DNA of 64,000 bases from Streptomyces griseoincarnatus (GTDB lineage Bacteria; Actinomycetota; Actinomycetes; Streptomycetales; Streptomycetaceae): NCBI GenBank assembly GCA_014649575.1, contig BMTH01000010.1, forward strand, positions 62,001 to 126,000. The letters run 5' to 3'. The notes beneath the pieces were generated by a model. It was not told where the DNA came from and ran no database searches. It was given only the letters and a program-made list of their open reading frames with translations. The translations under genes and the position numbers were made by a program. Below, one piece after another: positions 39,401 to 47,107 of the stretch (its first letter is position 1; each line of letters begins with the position of its first letter).

Positions 39401-40213
39401 CAGGAGGTCACCGCCCAGATGGTGGCCAACTTCCTCGGCGGGGGAGCGGTCTGCAACGCCTTCGCCGCCCAGGTCGGAGCCGAGGTCTGCGTGGTGGACG
39501 TGGGCGTCTCCTCCGACCTGCCGGCCACGCCCGGGCTGCTGCCGCGCAAGATCCGCGCCGGTACGTCCGACATGACCGCCGGACCCGCGATGACCCGCGA
39601 GGAGGCCAAGCAGGCCGTCGAGGTGGGCATCGAGACGGCCCGCGACCTGGTCGCGGCCGGCAACAAGGCGCTGCTCACGGGCGAGATGGGCATCGCCAAC
39701 ACCACGGCGTCCGCCGCCCTCATCTCCGTCTACACCGGCGCCGACCCGGCCGAGGTCACCGGCCGCGGCACCGGCATCAACGACGAGACGCTCGCCCGCA
39801 AGACCGACGTCGTGCGCCGCGCCCTGGAGCTGCACCAGCCGGACCCGTCCGACCCGCTCGGCGTGCTGGCCGCGGTCGGCGGTTTTGAACACGCCGCGAT
39901 GGTCGGTCTGCTGCTCGGCGGCGCGTCCCTGCGGACGCCGGTCATCCTTGACGGCGTCAGCGCCGGCGCTGCCGCGCTGGTCGCCCGCGCCATCGCGCCG
40001 GAGGTCCTCGCGGCCTGCATCGCCGGCCACCGCAGCGCGGAGCCCGGCCACGTGGCAGCGCTCAACAAGCTGGGGCTGCGCCCGCTGGTCGACCTCGACC
40101 TGCGGCTCGGCGAGGGCACGGGCGCGCTGCTCGCGCTCCCGCTGGTCCAGAGCACGGCCCGCGCCATGCACGAGGTCGCCACGTTCGACTCGGCGGGCGT
40201 GACGGAGAAGTAG
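36500..40213 (+). CDS. cobT: BluB-CobT fusion with a ~660-residue Ala/Pro/Glu-rich N-terminal region
   Basis: 1237 residues from ATG 36500. Residues 1 to about 660 are low-complexity Ala/Pro/Glu/Val/Gln with no fold visible. Residues about 667-890 are a BluB-like nitroreductase domain that makes 5,6-dimethylbenzimidazole from FMNH2: MRERRDIRNGFRSDPIPHEV, HTAPSVGHSQPWDF, LGRHTQPQMAPYSSALAVEN, GLGVGWVSFFDE. Residues about 891-1237 are CobT, which activates that base with nicotinate mononucleotide: FAGDHGVHAQGVTPWPQEVT, GEMGIANTTASAAL, GRGTGINDETLARK, and the catalytic Glu in DLRLGEGTGALLALPLV. Both steps of lower-ligand assembly are thus in one chain. The disordered part is of unknown use. Confidence 0.93.
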   Translation: MTDTGQVPGEGLPENAGRVEQPGVATPDAYAYLSDGPAEDEDLLLPGAQGAWGNEIAPPAPAPVVETVHQPGPHETDGRDSGSVDLGGVRPPEPEQPAPAPSPAPAAPRRPLHLGPPLPDLSASPVRSLADRGPADLPARQPGPPTLGPEYLDVPHAREAAAPQAAPWVAQGAAAPAAQAVDAAQAAVARVATQAVGTPAAAEGEQTPAATYGEQGTPVVPGPGAPGDATAGGDAGAPTPTDVAPGEATGTAQQAGVPVAPEAVADGTMTPEAGQAPGAAATGPGESQDASAVETADAGAPVPSLEDAEAAQDPQAPQAEASVSPEAAQDTGGTVVVPEQAQAPESVVADGQDDAAQAAAAETAAPRTTEPQAPDAQVADAQVAADETAGAPDAGAQEAPAVAAGTTVPEAVPVPEAPEVAPVPDAAAAQDARTPGAPATEAPDPAEPATEPPVTPASPEPAPEAEAVVAEHAAEAAPAPEAPVTSEPAPAAAGTEAAPEPQAVAVAEPQAAPEPQAAGEPVPASGPVQGPQQTPAHATPLPGTLPLEPEADQPLGQFVPVDGTVPSAPHLAPTPPQGVTVPEETAPEGAPAEVPAATAAAVPEAAPEAAPAPAGDQVPAAVVPPAPAAPAEAEVAQNADDLDTQGAGVEPEPAPRAEPAGPAAPGYADAEREAVLKVMRERRDIRNGFRSDPIPHEVLLRVLEAAHTAPSVGHSQPWDFVVIRSEETRRRMHELATRQREAYAKTLPKGRAKQFKELKIEAILDTPVNIVVTADPTRGGRHTLGRHTQPQMAPYSSALAVENLWLAARAEGLGVGWVSFFDEREMVRALDLPDHLEVVAYLCVGYVDEFPDEPELMQAGWSKRRPLSWVVHEETYGRRALPGEDPHDLLAETVAQIRPLDAKALGEAWERQKRMTKPAGALGMLEIISAQLSGLSRQCPPPIPEPAAVAIFAGDHGVHAQGVTPWPQEVTAQMVANFLGGGAVCNAFAAQVGAEVCVVDVGVSSDLPATPGLLPRKIRAGTSDMTAGPAMTREEAKQAVEVGIETARDLVAAGNKALLTGEMGIANTTASAALISVYTGADPAEVTGRGTGINDETLARKTDVVRRALELHQPDPSDPLGVLAAVGGFEHAAMVGLLLGGASLRTPVILDGVSAGAAALVARAIAPEVLAACIAGHRSAEPGHVAALNKLGLRPLVDLDLRLGEGTGALLALPLVQSTARAMHEVATFDSAGVTEK

Positions 40214-40221
40214 GCGACGGA

Positions 40222-40262
40222 CGTCCCCGCCCGCCCCTGTCGACACGGGGTGGGCGGGGACG
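40222..40262 (+). terminator. Terminator after the BluB-CobT gene
   Basis: CGTCCCCGCCC (40222-40232) pairs with GGGCGGGGACG (40252-40262), with a further inner CCCC(T)GT/ACACGGGG stem. It begins 8 bp after the stop codon. Confidence 0.85.
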
Positions 40263-40429
40263 CCGTGCGTGACGGCCTGCGAGCCCGCGCAGTGAGGGCG
40301 GGTGAGACCCGTCCCACTCCCCGGACCCTCCCCACCCCTGCCGCCCACGGGCATAAAATGCCACGTCAGGCCCGCTCCGACGCCGCAGCGTGCCCGCTGA
40401 CCCATCGCTCGTCCGAGGAGCCCCAGCTG

Positions 40430-41665
40430 ATGGCCGAACACCCGCCCTACCCCGTAGGCCTCCGCCTCACCGGACGCCGGGTCGTCGTCCTCGGCGGCGG
40501 CCAGGTCGCCCAGCGGCGTCTTCCCGCCCTGATCAAGGCGGGCGCCGACGTCCACCTCGTGTCACCGGAGGCCACCCCCTCCGTGGAGGCGATGGCGGAC
40601 GCCGGTGAGATCACCTGGCACCGCCGCCCCTACGCCGAGGGCGACCTCGCCGACGCCTGGTACGCGCTGATCGCCACCAGCGACCCCGACGCCAACACCG
40701 CCGCCTCCGCCGAGGCGGAGGCGCACCGCGTCTGGTGCGTCCGCTCCGACGACGCCGACCGGGCCACCGCCTGGACCCCGGCGACCGGCCACAGCGAGGG
40801 CGTCACCGTGGCCGTGCTCACCACCGACGCCCGCGGACGCGACCCCCGGCACACCGCGGCCGTCCGTGACGCCGTGGTCGAGGGCCTGCGCGACGGCACT
40901 CTCGTCGCCCCGCACTTCCGCACCCGCACCGCGGGCGTCGCCCTCGTCGGCGGCGGCCCCGGCGACCCGGACCTCATCACCGTGCGCGGGCGCCGTCTGC
41001 TCGCCGAGGCCGACGTCGTCATCGCCGACCGCCTCGGACCGCGCGACCTCCTCGCCGAACTCCCGCCGCACGTCGAGGTGATCGACGCGGCGAAGATCCC
41101 ATACGGCCGGTACATGGCCCAGGAGGCCATCAACAACGCGCTGATCGAGCACGCCAAGCAGGGCAGGTCCGTGGTCCGCCTCAAGGGCGGCGACCCGTAC
41201 GTCTTCGGACGCGGCATGGAGGAACTGCACGCCCTCACCGAGGCCGGCATCCCCTGCACCGTCGTCCCCGGCATCTCCAGCTCCATCTCCGTGCCGGGCG
41301 CGGCGGGCATCCCCGTCACCCACCGCGGTGTGGCGCACGAGTTCACCGTGGTCAGCGGGCATGTCGCCCCCGACGACGAGCGGTCCCTGGTCGACTGGCC
41401 GTCGCTGGCGAAGCTGACCGGCACGCTGGTGATCCTCATGGGCGTCGACAAGATCGGCCGGATCGCCGAGACCCTCGTGGCGCACGGCAAGTCCCCGGAC
41501 ACCCCGGTCGCGCTGGTCCAGGAGGGCACGACCTCCTCCCAGCGGCGCGTGGACGCCACCCTCGCCACGGTCGCGGAGACGGTCGTCGCCGAGGACGTGA
41601 AGCCTCCGGCGGTCATCGTCGTCGGCGACGTCGTGGCCGTCGGCCCGGACGGGACGGCCGCCTGA
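40430..41665 (+). CDS. cobA: Siroheme synthase-type fusion: precorrin-2 dehydrogenase plus uroporphyrinogen-III C-methyltransferase
   Basis: 411 residues from ATG 40430 behind GAGGAG at 40415-40420. N-terminal domain (about 1-155): VVVLGGGQVAQRRLPALIKA, the NAD-binding fold of precorrin-2 dehydrogenase/ferrochelatase (Met8-like). C-terminal SUMT (about 166-405): VALVGGGPGDPDLITVRGRR, VVIADRLG, RLKGGDPYVFGRGMEE, VVPGISSSISVPGAAGIPVT, LVILMGVDKIGRIAETLVAH. It makes precorrin-2 from uroporphyrinogen III and can lead on to sirohydrochlorin, supplying both B12 and siroheme. A cysG-like layout without the middle dimerisation segment of enterobacteria. Confidence 0.94.
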   Translation: MAEHPPYPVGLRLTGRRVVVLGGGQVAQRRLPALIKAGADVHLVSPEATPSVEAMADAGEITWHRRPYAEGDLADAWYALIATSDPDANTAASAEAEAHRVWCVRSDDADRATAWTPATGHSEGVTVAVLTTDARGRDPRHTAAVRDAVVEGLRDGTLVAPHFRTRTAGVALVGGGPGDPDLITVRGRRLLAEADVVIADRLGPRDLLAELPPHVEVIDAAKIPYGRYMAQEAINNALIEHAKQGRSVVRLKGGDPYVFGRGMEELHALTEAGIPCTVVPGISSSISVPGAAGIPVTHRGVAHEFTVVSGHVAPDDERSLVDWPSLAKLTGTLVILMGVDKIGRIAETLVAHGKSPDTPVALVQEGTTSSQRRVDATLATVAETVVAEDVKPPAVIVVGDVVAVGPDGTAA

Positions 41666-41666
41666 C

Positions 41667-42485
41667 ATGGGCGAGATCATCACCGTCGACGACCCGGCCG
41701 ACCCGCGCCTGCACGACTACACCGACCTCACGGACGTCGAGCTGCGCCGCCGCCGCGAACCGGCCGAGGGCCTGTTCATCGCCGAGGGCGAGAAGGTCAT
41801 CCGGCGCGCCGGGGACGCGGGTTACGGCATGCGGTCCATGCTGCTCTCCCAGAAGTGGGTCGACGTCATGCGGGACGTCATCGACCGCTCCGACTCCCCG
41901 GTGTACGTCATCGAGCCCGCGCTCGCCGAACAGGTCACCGGCTACCACGTGCACCGCGGCGCGCTCGCCTCCATGGGGCGCCGGCCGCTGCCCGACCCCG
42001 CCGGCGTGCTCCGCACGGCCCGCCGTGTCGTCGTCCTGGAGTCGGTCAACGACCACACCAACATCGGCGCGATCTTCCGCTCGGCCGCCGCCCTCGGCAT
42101 GGACGCGGTCCTGCTCTCCCCGGACTGCGCCGACCCGCTGTACCGCCGCAGCGTCAAGGTCTCCATGGGCGCCGTCTTCTCCGTCCCGTACGCCCGCCTG
42201 GAGACCTGGCCCAAGGACCTGACGACGGTCCAGGACCTGGGCTTCACCGTCCTCGCACTCACCCCGGACGAACGCGCCCACACCCTCGACGAGACGGCCC
42301 CGCACCGCATGGACCGGGTGGCCCTGATGCTGGGCGCCGAAGGCACGGGCCTCTCGCCCCGCGCCCTGTCGGCCGCGGACACCTGGGTCCGCATCCCGAT
42401 GTCCCACGGAGTCGACTCCCTCAACGTGGGCGCGGCGGCGGCGGTCGCCTTCTACGCGGTGACGGCGGGACGCCCGCAGGAGTAG
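41667..42485 (+). CDS. TrmH/SpoU-family RNA 2'-O-methyltransferase
   Basis: 272 residues starting one base after the previous stop. Trefoil-knot methyltransferase motifs: motif 1 NDHTNIGAIFRSAAALGMDA (about residues 126-145), motif 2 VALMLGAEGTGLS (about 217-229), motif 3 IPMSHGVDSLNVGAAAAV (about 244-261). A 60-residue N-terminal substrate-binding region (REPAEGLFIAEGEKVIRRA) precedes. RNA target unknown; such proteins methylate ribose in rRNA or tRNA, and some give thiostrepton-type resistance. Probably co-transcribed with the SUMT gene without metabolic link. Confidence 0.93.
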   Translation: MGEIITVDDPADPRLHDYTDLTDVELRRRREPAEGLFIAEGEKVIRRAGDAGYGMRSMLLSQKWVDVMRDVIDRSDSPVYVIEPALAEQVTGYHVHRGALASMGRRPLPDPAGVLRTARRVVVLESVNDHTNIGAIFRSAAALGMDAVLLSPDCADPLYRRSVKVSMGAVFSVPYARLETWPKDLTTVQDLGFTVLALTPDERAHTLDETAPHRMDRVALMLGAEGTGLSPRALSAADTWVRIPMSHGVDSLNVGAAAAVAFYAVTAGRPQE

Positions 42486-42786
42486 GGCCGCCGCCCCAGG
42501 AAGGGCGGGGTGCTCCAGGCCTGCGGGACAGGCCGGCGGCTCCACCTCGCCGGGCGCGTGGACGACCCGAACCTGCCGGGCGGCCCAGCGCTCGTGTCCC
42601 TCGGACGGACAGTGACACGTCCCGCTGCCGGGACGACGGTGTCGGCAGCGCGCGCGTGAAGGGCTCGGCCCGGGGCCGGAGCCACGGGCGCCGTACGACT
42701 GAGACTCCATGTCCCTCGGGCGGGCGAACCCGGGCTCAGTGACCGCCCCGCCGACCCGGTCGGCATCCCGCCCCGAGGGTGCCCCC
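42486..42786. other. 301-bp interval without a supported gene
   Basis: Between the convergent methylase and kinase genes. Short open frames exist on both strands but none has a good start, ribosome-binding site or recognisable product. A minus-strand frame reading CHCPSEGHERWAARQ is the most protein-like and may be a relic. Confidence 0.4.
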
Positions 42787-44055
42787 TCAGGACGGCCCCT
42801 GGCACCCCTGGACCAGTGCGATCCCGAACGCCACCACCAGCGTCACCACCACGAACACGAACAGCCGCTGCCTCAGCAGCCGTGGGTTCGCCGGGCGCAG
42901 GCCCGAGCCCGTGCGGGAGGCCGGGCGGCGGGCGCCCGTGCCCGGGCGGGTGCCGCCTCGGGACGGGGTGCCGGTGCGCGGCCGGGGGCGGGCCGGTGTG
43001 CTCTGGCGGGGCGCCCCGTCGCGGCCGGAGCCGCCGCCCCGGGACGGGGGTACGCTGCGGCCGCCCCGCGAGGACGAGGGGCCGCCGGTCCGGGAGGCGG
43101 GGCCGCCGCGCGAGGGAGTGGCCCGGCCGCCCTGGCGGCGCGCGTCCCGGTCGGGGTAGGTGTCGGCGAGCCGGCCGCTCGCCCGCTCGGACTCGGGACT
43201 GCGCGGTGCCGGCGGACGCACGTCGGCGAGCCCTTGCGCCTCCCGCGCGGCGATCTCCTTGAGCCGCAGCGACAGTTGCAGCGTGCTCGGCCGCTCCTCG
43301 GGGTCCTTCGCCAGACAGGCCCGCACCAGTGGGGCCAGCGCGTCGGGGACGCCCTGCAGCTGGGCCTCCTCGTGCACCACGCGGTACAGCATCACCTCGG
43401 AACTGCCGTGCCCGAAGGGCGAGTCGCCCATCGACGCGTACGCGAGCGTGGCGCCCAGGGAGAACACGTCCGTCGCGGGCGTGACGGCCGCACCGCGCAC
43501 CTGCTCGGGCGCGAGGAAGCCGGGCGAGCCGACGGCCGTGCCCACGTGCGTGAGCGTCGAGGCACCGGTGGCCCAGGCGATGCCGAAGTCGATGATCCGC
43601 GGGCCCTTCGGGGACAGCAGGATGTTGGACGGCTTGAGGTCCCGGTGCACCACCCCCGCCTCGTGCACCGCGACCAGACCCTCGGAGAGTGCCGCGCCCA
43701 CGGCGGCCACCTCGGCGGCGCCGAGCGGACCCTCGTCGGCGACCTTGTCGTGCAGCGACGGGCCGGGCACGTACTGGGTGGCGAACCAGGGGCGGTCCGC
43801 CTCCAGGTCGGCGGCGACCAGCCGGGCCGTGCAGCCGCCGCGGATGCGCCGGGCCGCCGAGACCTCGCGGGCGAACCGTGAGCGGAACTCCTGGTCCTCC
43901 GCCAGATCGGGGCGGATGACCTTCAGCGCGACCCGCTGCCCCTTCTTGTCGGAGCCCAGATAGACCACGCCCATCCCGCCCGCGCCGAGCCGTCGGTGAA
44001 GTCTGAAAGAGCCGACGACGCGCGGGTCCTCGCGCCTCAGGCGCATCATCGCCAT
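42787..44055 (-). CDS. Membrane-anchored serine/threonine protein kinase (PknB-like)
   Basis: 422 residues from ATG 44055, chosen because GCGGGG lies 6 nt before it; ATG 44061 would abut that site. Kinase domain at about residues 15-275: glycine loop LGAGGMGVVYLG, ATP-binding Lys45 (VALKVIRP), catalytic HRDLKPSNILL, DFG in IIDFGIA, GSPGFLAPEQV. A 100-residue Ser/Arg/Gly/Pro-rich linker follows, then one membrane helix (LFVFVVVTLVVAFGIALVQG) and only six residues outside, so no extracellular sensor domain. Signal input must come through the linker or the membrane. Divergent from a small conserved gene. Confidence 0.94.
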   Translation of the reverse strand: MAMMRLRREDPRVVGSFRLHRRLGAGGMGVVYLGSDKKGQRVALKVIRPDLAEDQEFRSRFAREVSAARRIRGGCTARLVAADLEADRPWFATQYVPGPSLHDKVADEGPLGAAEVAAVGAALSEGLVAVHEAGVVHRDLKPSNILLSPKGPRIIDFGIAWATGASTLTHVGTAVGSPGFLAPEQVRGAAVTPATDVFSLGATLAYASMGDSPFGHGSSEVMLYRVVHEEAQLQGVPDALAPLVRACLAKDPEERPSTLQLSLRLKEIAAREAQGLADVRPPAPRSPESERASGRLADTYPDRDARRQGGRATPSRGGPASRTGGPSSSRGGRSVPPSRGGGSGRDGAPRQSTPARPRPRTGTPSRGGTRPGTGARRPASRTGSGLRPANPRLLRQRLFVFVVVTLVVAFGIALVQGCQGPS

Positions 44056-44265
44056 GTTCATCCCCGCTGCCCGGTCCTGTGACGTGCCACAGCTTACGTT
44101 TCCACAGCCGTCCGCGCGCAGAGGCCGCGCCCTCTCCGTTCGACGGATTGTCAGTGGCCGGTGGGAGACTTGAAGAGTGGTCAGGGAGGGCGTGAGCGGG
44201 CCGGGTTCGCCCGGGTGCGGACCTGTCCGATCCCAACCACTCGACGCCGAAGGGGGATTGATCGC

Positions 44266-44541
44266 GTGAAGGGTGACAGGGTCGAGATCGTCGTGGACGC
44301 GGGGGACACGACGCGTACGTACGAGGTGGTGGCCTTGCGGGCGGGCCGCAGGGTCGAGACGGCGGTCCGACGAGGGGTGGTCGAAGTGAGCGAAGTCACC
44401 CGAACCGGGGCTGTGGTGCGGACCGCGCGTTTCATGGCGAACCGGGTGCTCGCCCTGGTGGAGCAGCCCGTCCCGCGCCAGGACACCTCGGAGGGAGCGG
44501 GCCGCGGCGTCCGTCCCCTCGGGGATGTCCCCGAGTCGTAG
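44266..44541 (+). CDS. Small conserved hypothetical protein
   Basis: 91 residues from GTG 44266, with GAAGGGGGA at 44249-44257. Sequence MKGDRVEIVVDAGDTTRTYE..., with FMANRVLALVEQP in the second half. A beta-rich SH3-like core is likely. I recall similar proteins beside this kinase in other Streptomyces but know no function. The last 25 residues are Gly/Pro-rich and variable. Confidence 0.75.
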   Translation: MKGDRVEIVVDAGDTTRTYEVVALRAGRRVETAVRRGVVEVSEVTRTGAVVRTARFMANRVLALVEQPVPRQDTSEGAGRGVRPLGDVPES

Positions 44542-44740
44542 GACGCCGTCTCCACCCAGGGGAGTACGGCGCGGCGCCCCTGCTCATCCTCGGGGAGGCC
44601 CACGGATCGGTACGAGGGCATGACGTGCCGTGAGCGGGAAACCCCTAGATTCGATGTCGAGCGGCGGGTGCAGCACTCGTCCCCCGAGGTCGGACGCCCG
44701 CCGCTGTCAAGGACAACAGAAACGGTCAGGAGAAGGGGCC

Positions 44741-44920
44741 ATGGCGTACACGGCACCGCGGACACTGCTCCGCACGCGGGATCGCGGCGAGGGCCGCCGG
44801 CACCCGCTGGTGGCGACGCTCATGGCCCTGCCCCTGGCGGTCCTGCTCCTCCTCGTCTTCGACGGGTGGGAACTGGTGACCACACAGGCGTCGTCCGTGG
44901 GCGAGATGCTGGGGCGCTGA
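44741..44920 (+). CDS. Small single-helix membrane protein (59 residues)
   Basis: ATG 44741 with AGGAGAAGG at 44728-44736, a strong ribosome-binding site. MAYTAPRTLLRTRDRGEGRR is a basic cytoplasmic head, HPLVATLMALPLAVLLLLVF a membrane helix, then a short acidic/hydroxyl tail ending GEMLGR. No family recognised. It is followed by a strong terminator at 45011, so it can be a monocistronic message. Confidence 0.7.
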   Translation: MAYTAPRTLLRTRDRGEGRRHPLVATLMALPLAVLLLLVFDGWELVTTQASSVGEMLGR

Positions 44921-45010
44921 TCTCAGCGACCTCCAGGCCCGGAAGAGCGGTCCGGGCGGGGACATCCACCCATGAAACCCCGTGGGGACGGGGGTGCGGC
45001 GGACGGCAAG

Positions 45011-45049
45011 ATGCCGGCGCAGCTGGGGAGCTGCGCCGGCATTGCTTTT
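45011..45049 (+). terminator. Intrinsic terminator
   Basis: Perfect 14-bp stem ATGCCGGCGCAGCT (45011-45024) with AGCTGCGCCGGCAT (45029-45042), GGGG loop, followed by TGCTTTT. The best rho-independent terminator in the window. Confidence 0.93.
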
Positions 45050-45107
45050 CCCGGTACTTCCCCACGGCCCCCGCCACGAGCCCAGCGGCCCCGCGTAGCC
45101 TCACCCC

Positions 45108-46034
45108 GTGACCGAGGACCTCCTCCCAGCCCTGACCGTCCGCGCCGCGGAGGCGGCCCACACCCGCGACCCCGCCTGCCCCTGCACCACGGCCACCCTC
45201 GCTGTCCGAGGGGACACCACCGTCGTCCGGCACGCCGTTGCCGTGGCCAAGGCGCACGCCCCGGACACGGACGTCGCCGCGCTGGCCGTGCGGACCGCCG
45301 TCGCCGCCCGCCTCCCCGGCATCCTGCTGCCCCCGCTCGCCGCGACCCCGGCCGAGCTGCACGGCCGCCCGGTCACGTACTGGCCGTACGGCACGCCCGT
45401 GGATCCGGACGACCCGGACGCCGCCCCCTGGGAGGAGGCCGGTGGCCTCCTCGCCCGCCTGCACCGGACGCCGCTCCCCGAGTCCGTCCCTCCCACGCGC
45501 GGGCCGGAGAAGGCCGCCCGAGCCGTGGCGCTCCTCCGGGATCTCACCCCGCGCCACCCGGCAGCCGCCCTCGTGCTGGACGCCTGGGCGGACCTCCCGC
45601 CGTGGGCCCGCGACGAGGCGCCCGCGCCGGGACCCGTACGCCTCTGCCACGGCGACTTCCACCTCGGCCAGCTGATACGCGACCCGGCGCCCGGCAGCCC
45701 GTGGCTGCTGATCGACGTGGACGACCTCGGCGCGGGCCCGCCGGTCTGGGACCTGGCCCGCCCCGCCGCCTGGTACGCCGTGGGGATGCTCGACCCCGAC
45801 GCCTGGCATCGCTTCCTGACCGCCTACCGTGCCGCCGGCGGCCCCGCGGTTCCGCCCGACGGCGATCCCTGGCCCGCGCTGGACGCCCCCGCCCGCGCCC
45901 TCACCGCGCAGACCGCCGCCCGCGCCGTCACCAAGGCGGCCGCGGCGGGCCGGCCGCTGGACGAGGTGGAGGAGTGGCTGGTCGACGCCTGCGCCCGTAT
46001 GCGGTCCGTACCGGCCGCCGCCCCGGCGGACTGA
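45108..46034 (+). CDS. APH-like phosphotransferase
   Basis: 308 residues from GTG 45108. Aminoglycoside/choline-kinase fold: Brenner-type LCHGDFHLGQLI at about residues 179-190 (catalytic Asp), and LLIDVDDLGAGPPVWDLARP at about 200-219 (metal-binding Asp). The N-lobe Lys lies in VAVAKAHA. The family includes antibiotic kinases, choline kinases and homoserine kinase-like enzymes; no clue to the substrate here. The gene is isolated by the terminator before it. Confidence 0.88.
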   Translation: MTEDLLPALTVRAAEAAHTRDPACPCTTATLAVRGDTTVVRHAVAVAKAHAPDTDVAALAVRTAVAARLPGILLPPLAATPAELHGRPVTYWPYGTPVDPDDPDAAPWEEAGGLLARLHRTPLPESVPPTRGPEKAARAVALLRDLTPRHPAAALVLDAWADLPPWARDEAPAPGPVRLCHGDFHLGQLIRDPAPGSPWLLIDVDDLGAGPPVWDLARPAAWYAVGMLDPDAWHRFLTAYRAAGGPAVPPDGDPWPALDAPARALTAQTAARAVTKAAAAGRPLDEVEEWLVDACARMRSVPAAAPAD

Positions 46035-46135
46035 GACGAATTTTCCCGACGTAGGGTGCAACCGGCCCGCGGCCGGACAGAGTCTGTCCAGCTGATACGC
46101 GAAGCAGGTACGACCGGCGAGGAGTTGACCAGAAG

Positions 46136-46420
46136 ATGCAGTGTCCGAAGTGCCGTGCCCCCATGCACACGTACAACCGCAACGGTGTCCAGATCGAGCA
46201 GTGCAGCGGGTGCCGGGGGATCTTCCTCGACTACGGAGAGCTGGAGGCGCTGACCCGGCTCGAGTCCCAGTGGTCGCAGCCCGCCCCGCCCCCGCCGACC
46301 GCGCCCCAGGCGTACCCGGCCGCGGCGCCGCAGGCCCCGGCGTGGGGAGCCCCGCACGGCGGCCACTACGGCGGTCACCGACGTCACAAGAGCTTCGGCC
46401 ACATGCTCTTCTCCAGCTGA
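46136..46420 (+). CDS. TFIIB-type zinc-ribbon protein
   Basis: 94 residues. MQCPKCRAPM and IEQCSGCRGIFLDYGELEAL give two CxxC pairs (Cys3, Cys6, Cys23, Cys26), the zf-TFIIB domain. The tail is Pro/Ala-rich, then Gly/His-rich (APHGGHYGGHRRHKSFGH), possibly a metal-binding tail. Function unknown. Ribosome-binding site GAGGAG at about 46119-46124. Confidence 0.9.
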   Translation: MQCPKCRAPMHTYNRNGVQIEQCSGCRGIFLDYGELEALTRLESQWSQPAPPPPTAPQAYPAAAPQAPAWGAPHGGHYGGHRRHKSFGHMLFSS

Positions 46421-46432
46421 CGGGCACACGAG

Positions 46433-46462
46433 GAAGCCCCCGGTCGCAGGACCGGGGGCTTC
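46433..46462. terminator. Bidirectional terminator for the zinc-ribbon gene and the tRNA operon
   Basis: GAAGCCCCCGGTC (46433-46445) pairs perfectly with GACCGGGGGCTTC (46450-46462), loop GCAG. It ends 8 bp from the last tRNA-Val on the minus strand. Confidence 0.88.
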
Positions 46463-46470
46463 GAGCCGTG

Positions 46471-46542
46471 TGGACGATACTGGGATTGAACCAGTGACCT
46501 CTTCCGTGTCAGGGAAGCGCTCTCCCGCTGAGCTAATCGTCC
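46471..46542 (-). tRNA. tRNA-Val (anticodon GAC)
   Basis: 72 nt; acceptor GGACGAT/ATCGTCC, D arm GCTCAGCGGGAGAGC, anticodon stem-loop CTTCC-CTGACAC-GGAAG with GAC, T arm CACTGGTTCAATCCCAGT. No encoded CCA. Last gene of the minus-strand tRNA operon. Confidence 0.97.
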
Positions 46543-46585
46543 TCGGGACCATGACCACTCCGCGAAGCGGATCATGGGCACTGCG

Positions 46586-46657
46586 TGCGCGATACTGGGA
46601 TTGAACCAGTGACCTCTTCCGTGTCAGGGAAGCGCTCTCCCGCTGAGCTAATCGCGC
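46586..46657 (-). tRNA. tRNA-Val (anticodon GAC), acceptor-stem variant
   Basis: Identical to its neighbours except the acceptor stem, which is GCGCGAT/ATCGCGC instead of GGACGAT/ATCGTCC, with both strands changed so pairing is kept. 72 nt, no encoded CCA. Confidence 0.97.
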
Positions 46658-46697
46658 GGGGTTCGGATCTTCGCAGATCCAGGATCCGGAGATCCAG

Positions 46698-46769
46698 TGG
46701 ACGATACTGGGATTGAACCAGTGACCTCTTCCGTGTCAGGGAAGCGCTCTCCCGCTGAGCTAATCGTCC
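46698..46769 (-). tRNA. tRNA-Val (anticodon GAC)
   Basis: 72 nt, same sequence as the copy at 46471-46542. It follows the tRNA-Cys gene by one base, so the two are surely one transcript. Confidence 0.97.
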
Positions 46770-46770
46770 T

Positions 46771-46844
46771 TGGAGGTGGAGACGGGATTTGAACCCGTGT
46801 AGACGGCTTTGCAGGCCGTTGCCTCGCCTCTCGGCCACTCCACC
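46771..46844 (-). tRNA. tRNA-Cys (anticodon GCA)
   Basis: Acceptor GGTGGAG/CTCCACC, anticodon loop CTGCAAA with GCA, T arm CGGGTTCAAATCCCG. Discriminator U as expected for Cys, and a CCA end is encoded at 46773-46771, unlike the other tRNA genes here. Confidence 0.97.
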
Positions 46845-46881
46845 AGGAGTGTAGGGGACCGGGAAGCCCCCTCTTCCTTCG

Positions 46882-46954
46882 AGCGGACGACGAGGCTCGA
46901 ACTCGCGACCTCAACCTTGGCAAGGTTGCGCTCTACCAACTGAGCTACGTCCGC
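46882..46954 (-). tRNA. tRNA-Gly (anticodon GCC)
   Basis: 73 nt; acceptor GCGGACG/CGTCCGC, D arm GCTCAGTTGGTAGAGC, anticodon loop TTGCCAA with GCC. First gene of the operon Gly-Cys-Val-Val-Val. No encoded CCA. Confidence 0.97.
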
Positions 46955-46995
46955 CTGTCGTTTCGGTCCGCTTCCGCGTCCCGGCGACGAAGTGA

Positions 46996-47023
46996 ACTCT
47001 AGCGGATTCCGGGGCCAGCACAA
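46996..47023 (-). promoter_or_regulatory. Promoter of the tRNA operon
   Basis: On the minus strand TTGTGC (47023-47018) and TAGAGT (47001-46996) are 16 bp apart, placed about 42 bp before the tRNA-Gly 5-prime end. Confidence 0.65.
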
Positions 47024-47107
47024 AAACCCGTTTACGCAGCGTGCTGCGCTGCGCCTGCTCAGGGGCGTGGTCACGTCACCCGTGCGCCCCCGCCATAGAC
47101 TCGAGGC

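Noticed and set aside
36803-40555. 1250-codon minus-strand open frame opposite BluB-CobT
   Set aside because: Gly/Arg/Leu-rich antisense frame of a gene whose plus-strand product has two intact enzyme domains.
42486-42786. Small minus-strand Cys-containing ORF in the gap after the rRNA methylase
   Set aside because: No good start or ribosome-binding site and no recognisable family; left as non-coding.
42452-44236. 594-codon minus-strand frame through the kinase gene
   Set aside because: The kinase reads in another frame of the same strand with every catalytic motif; this frame is Arg/Gly-rich noise.
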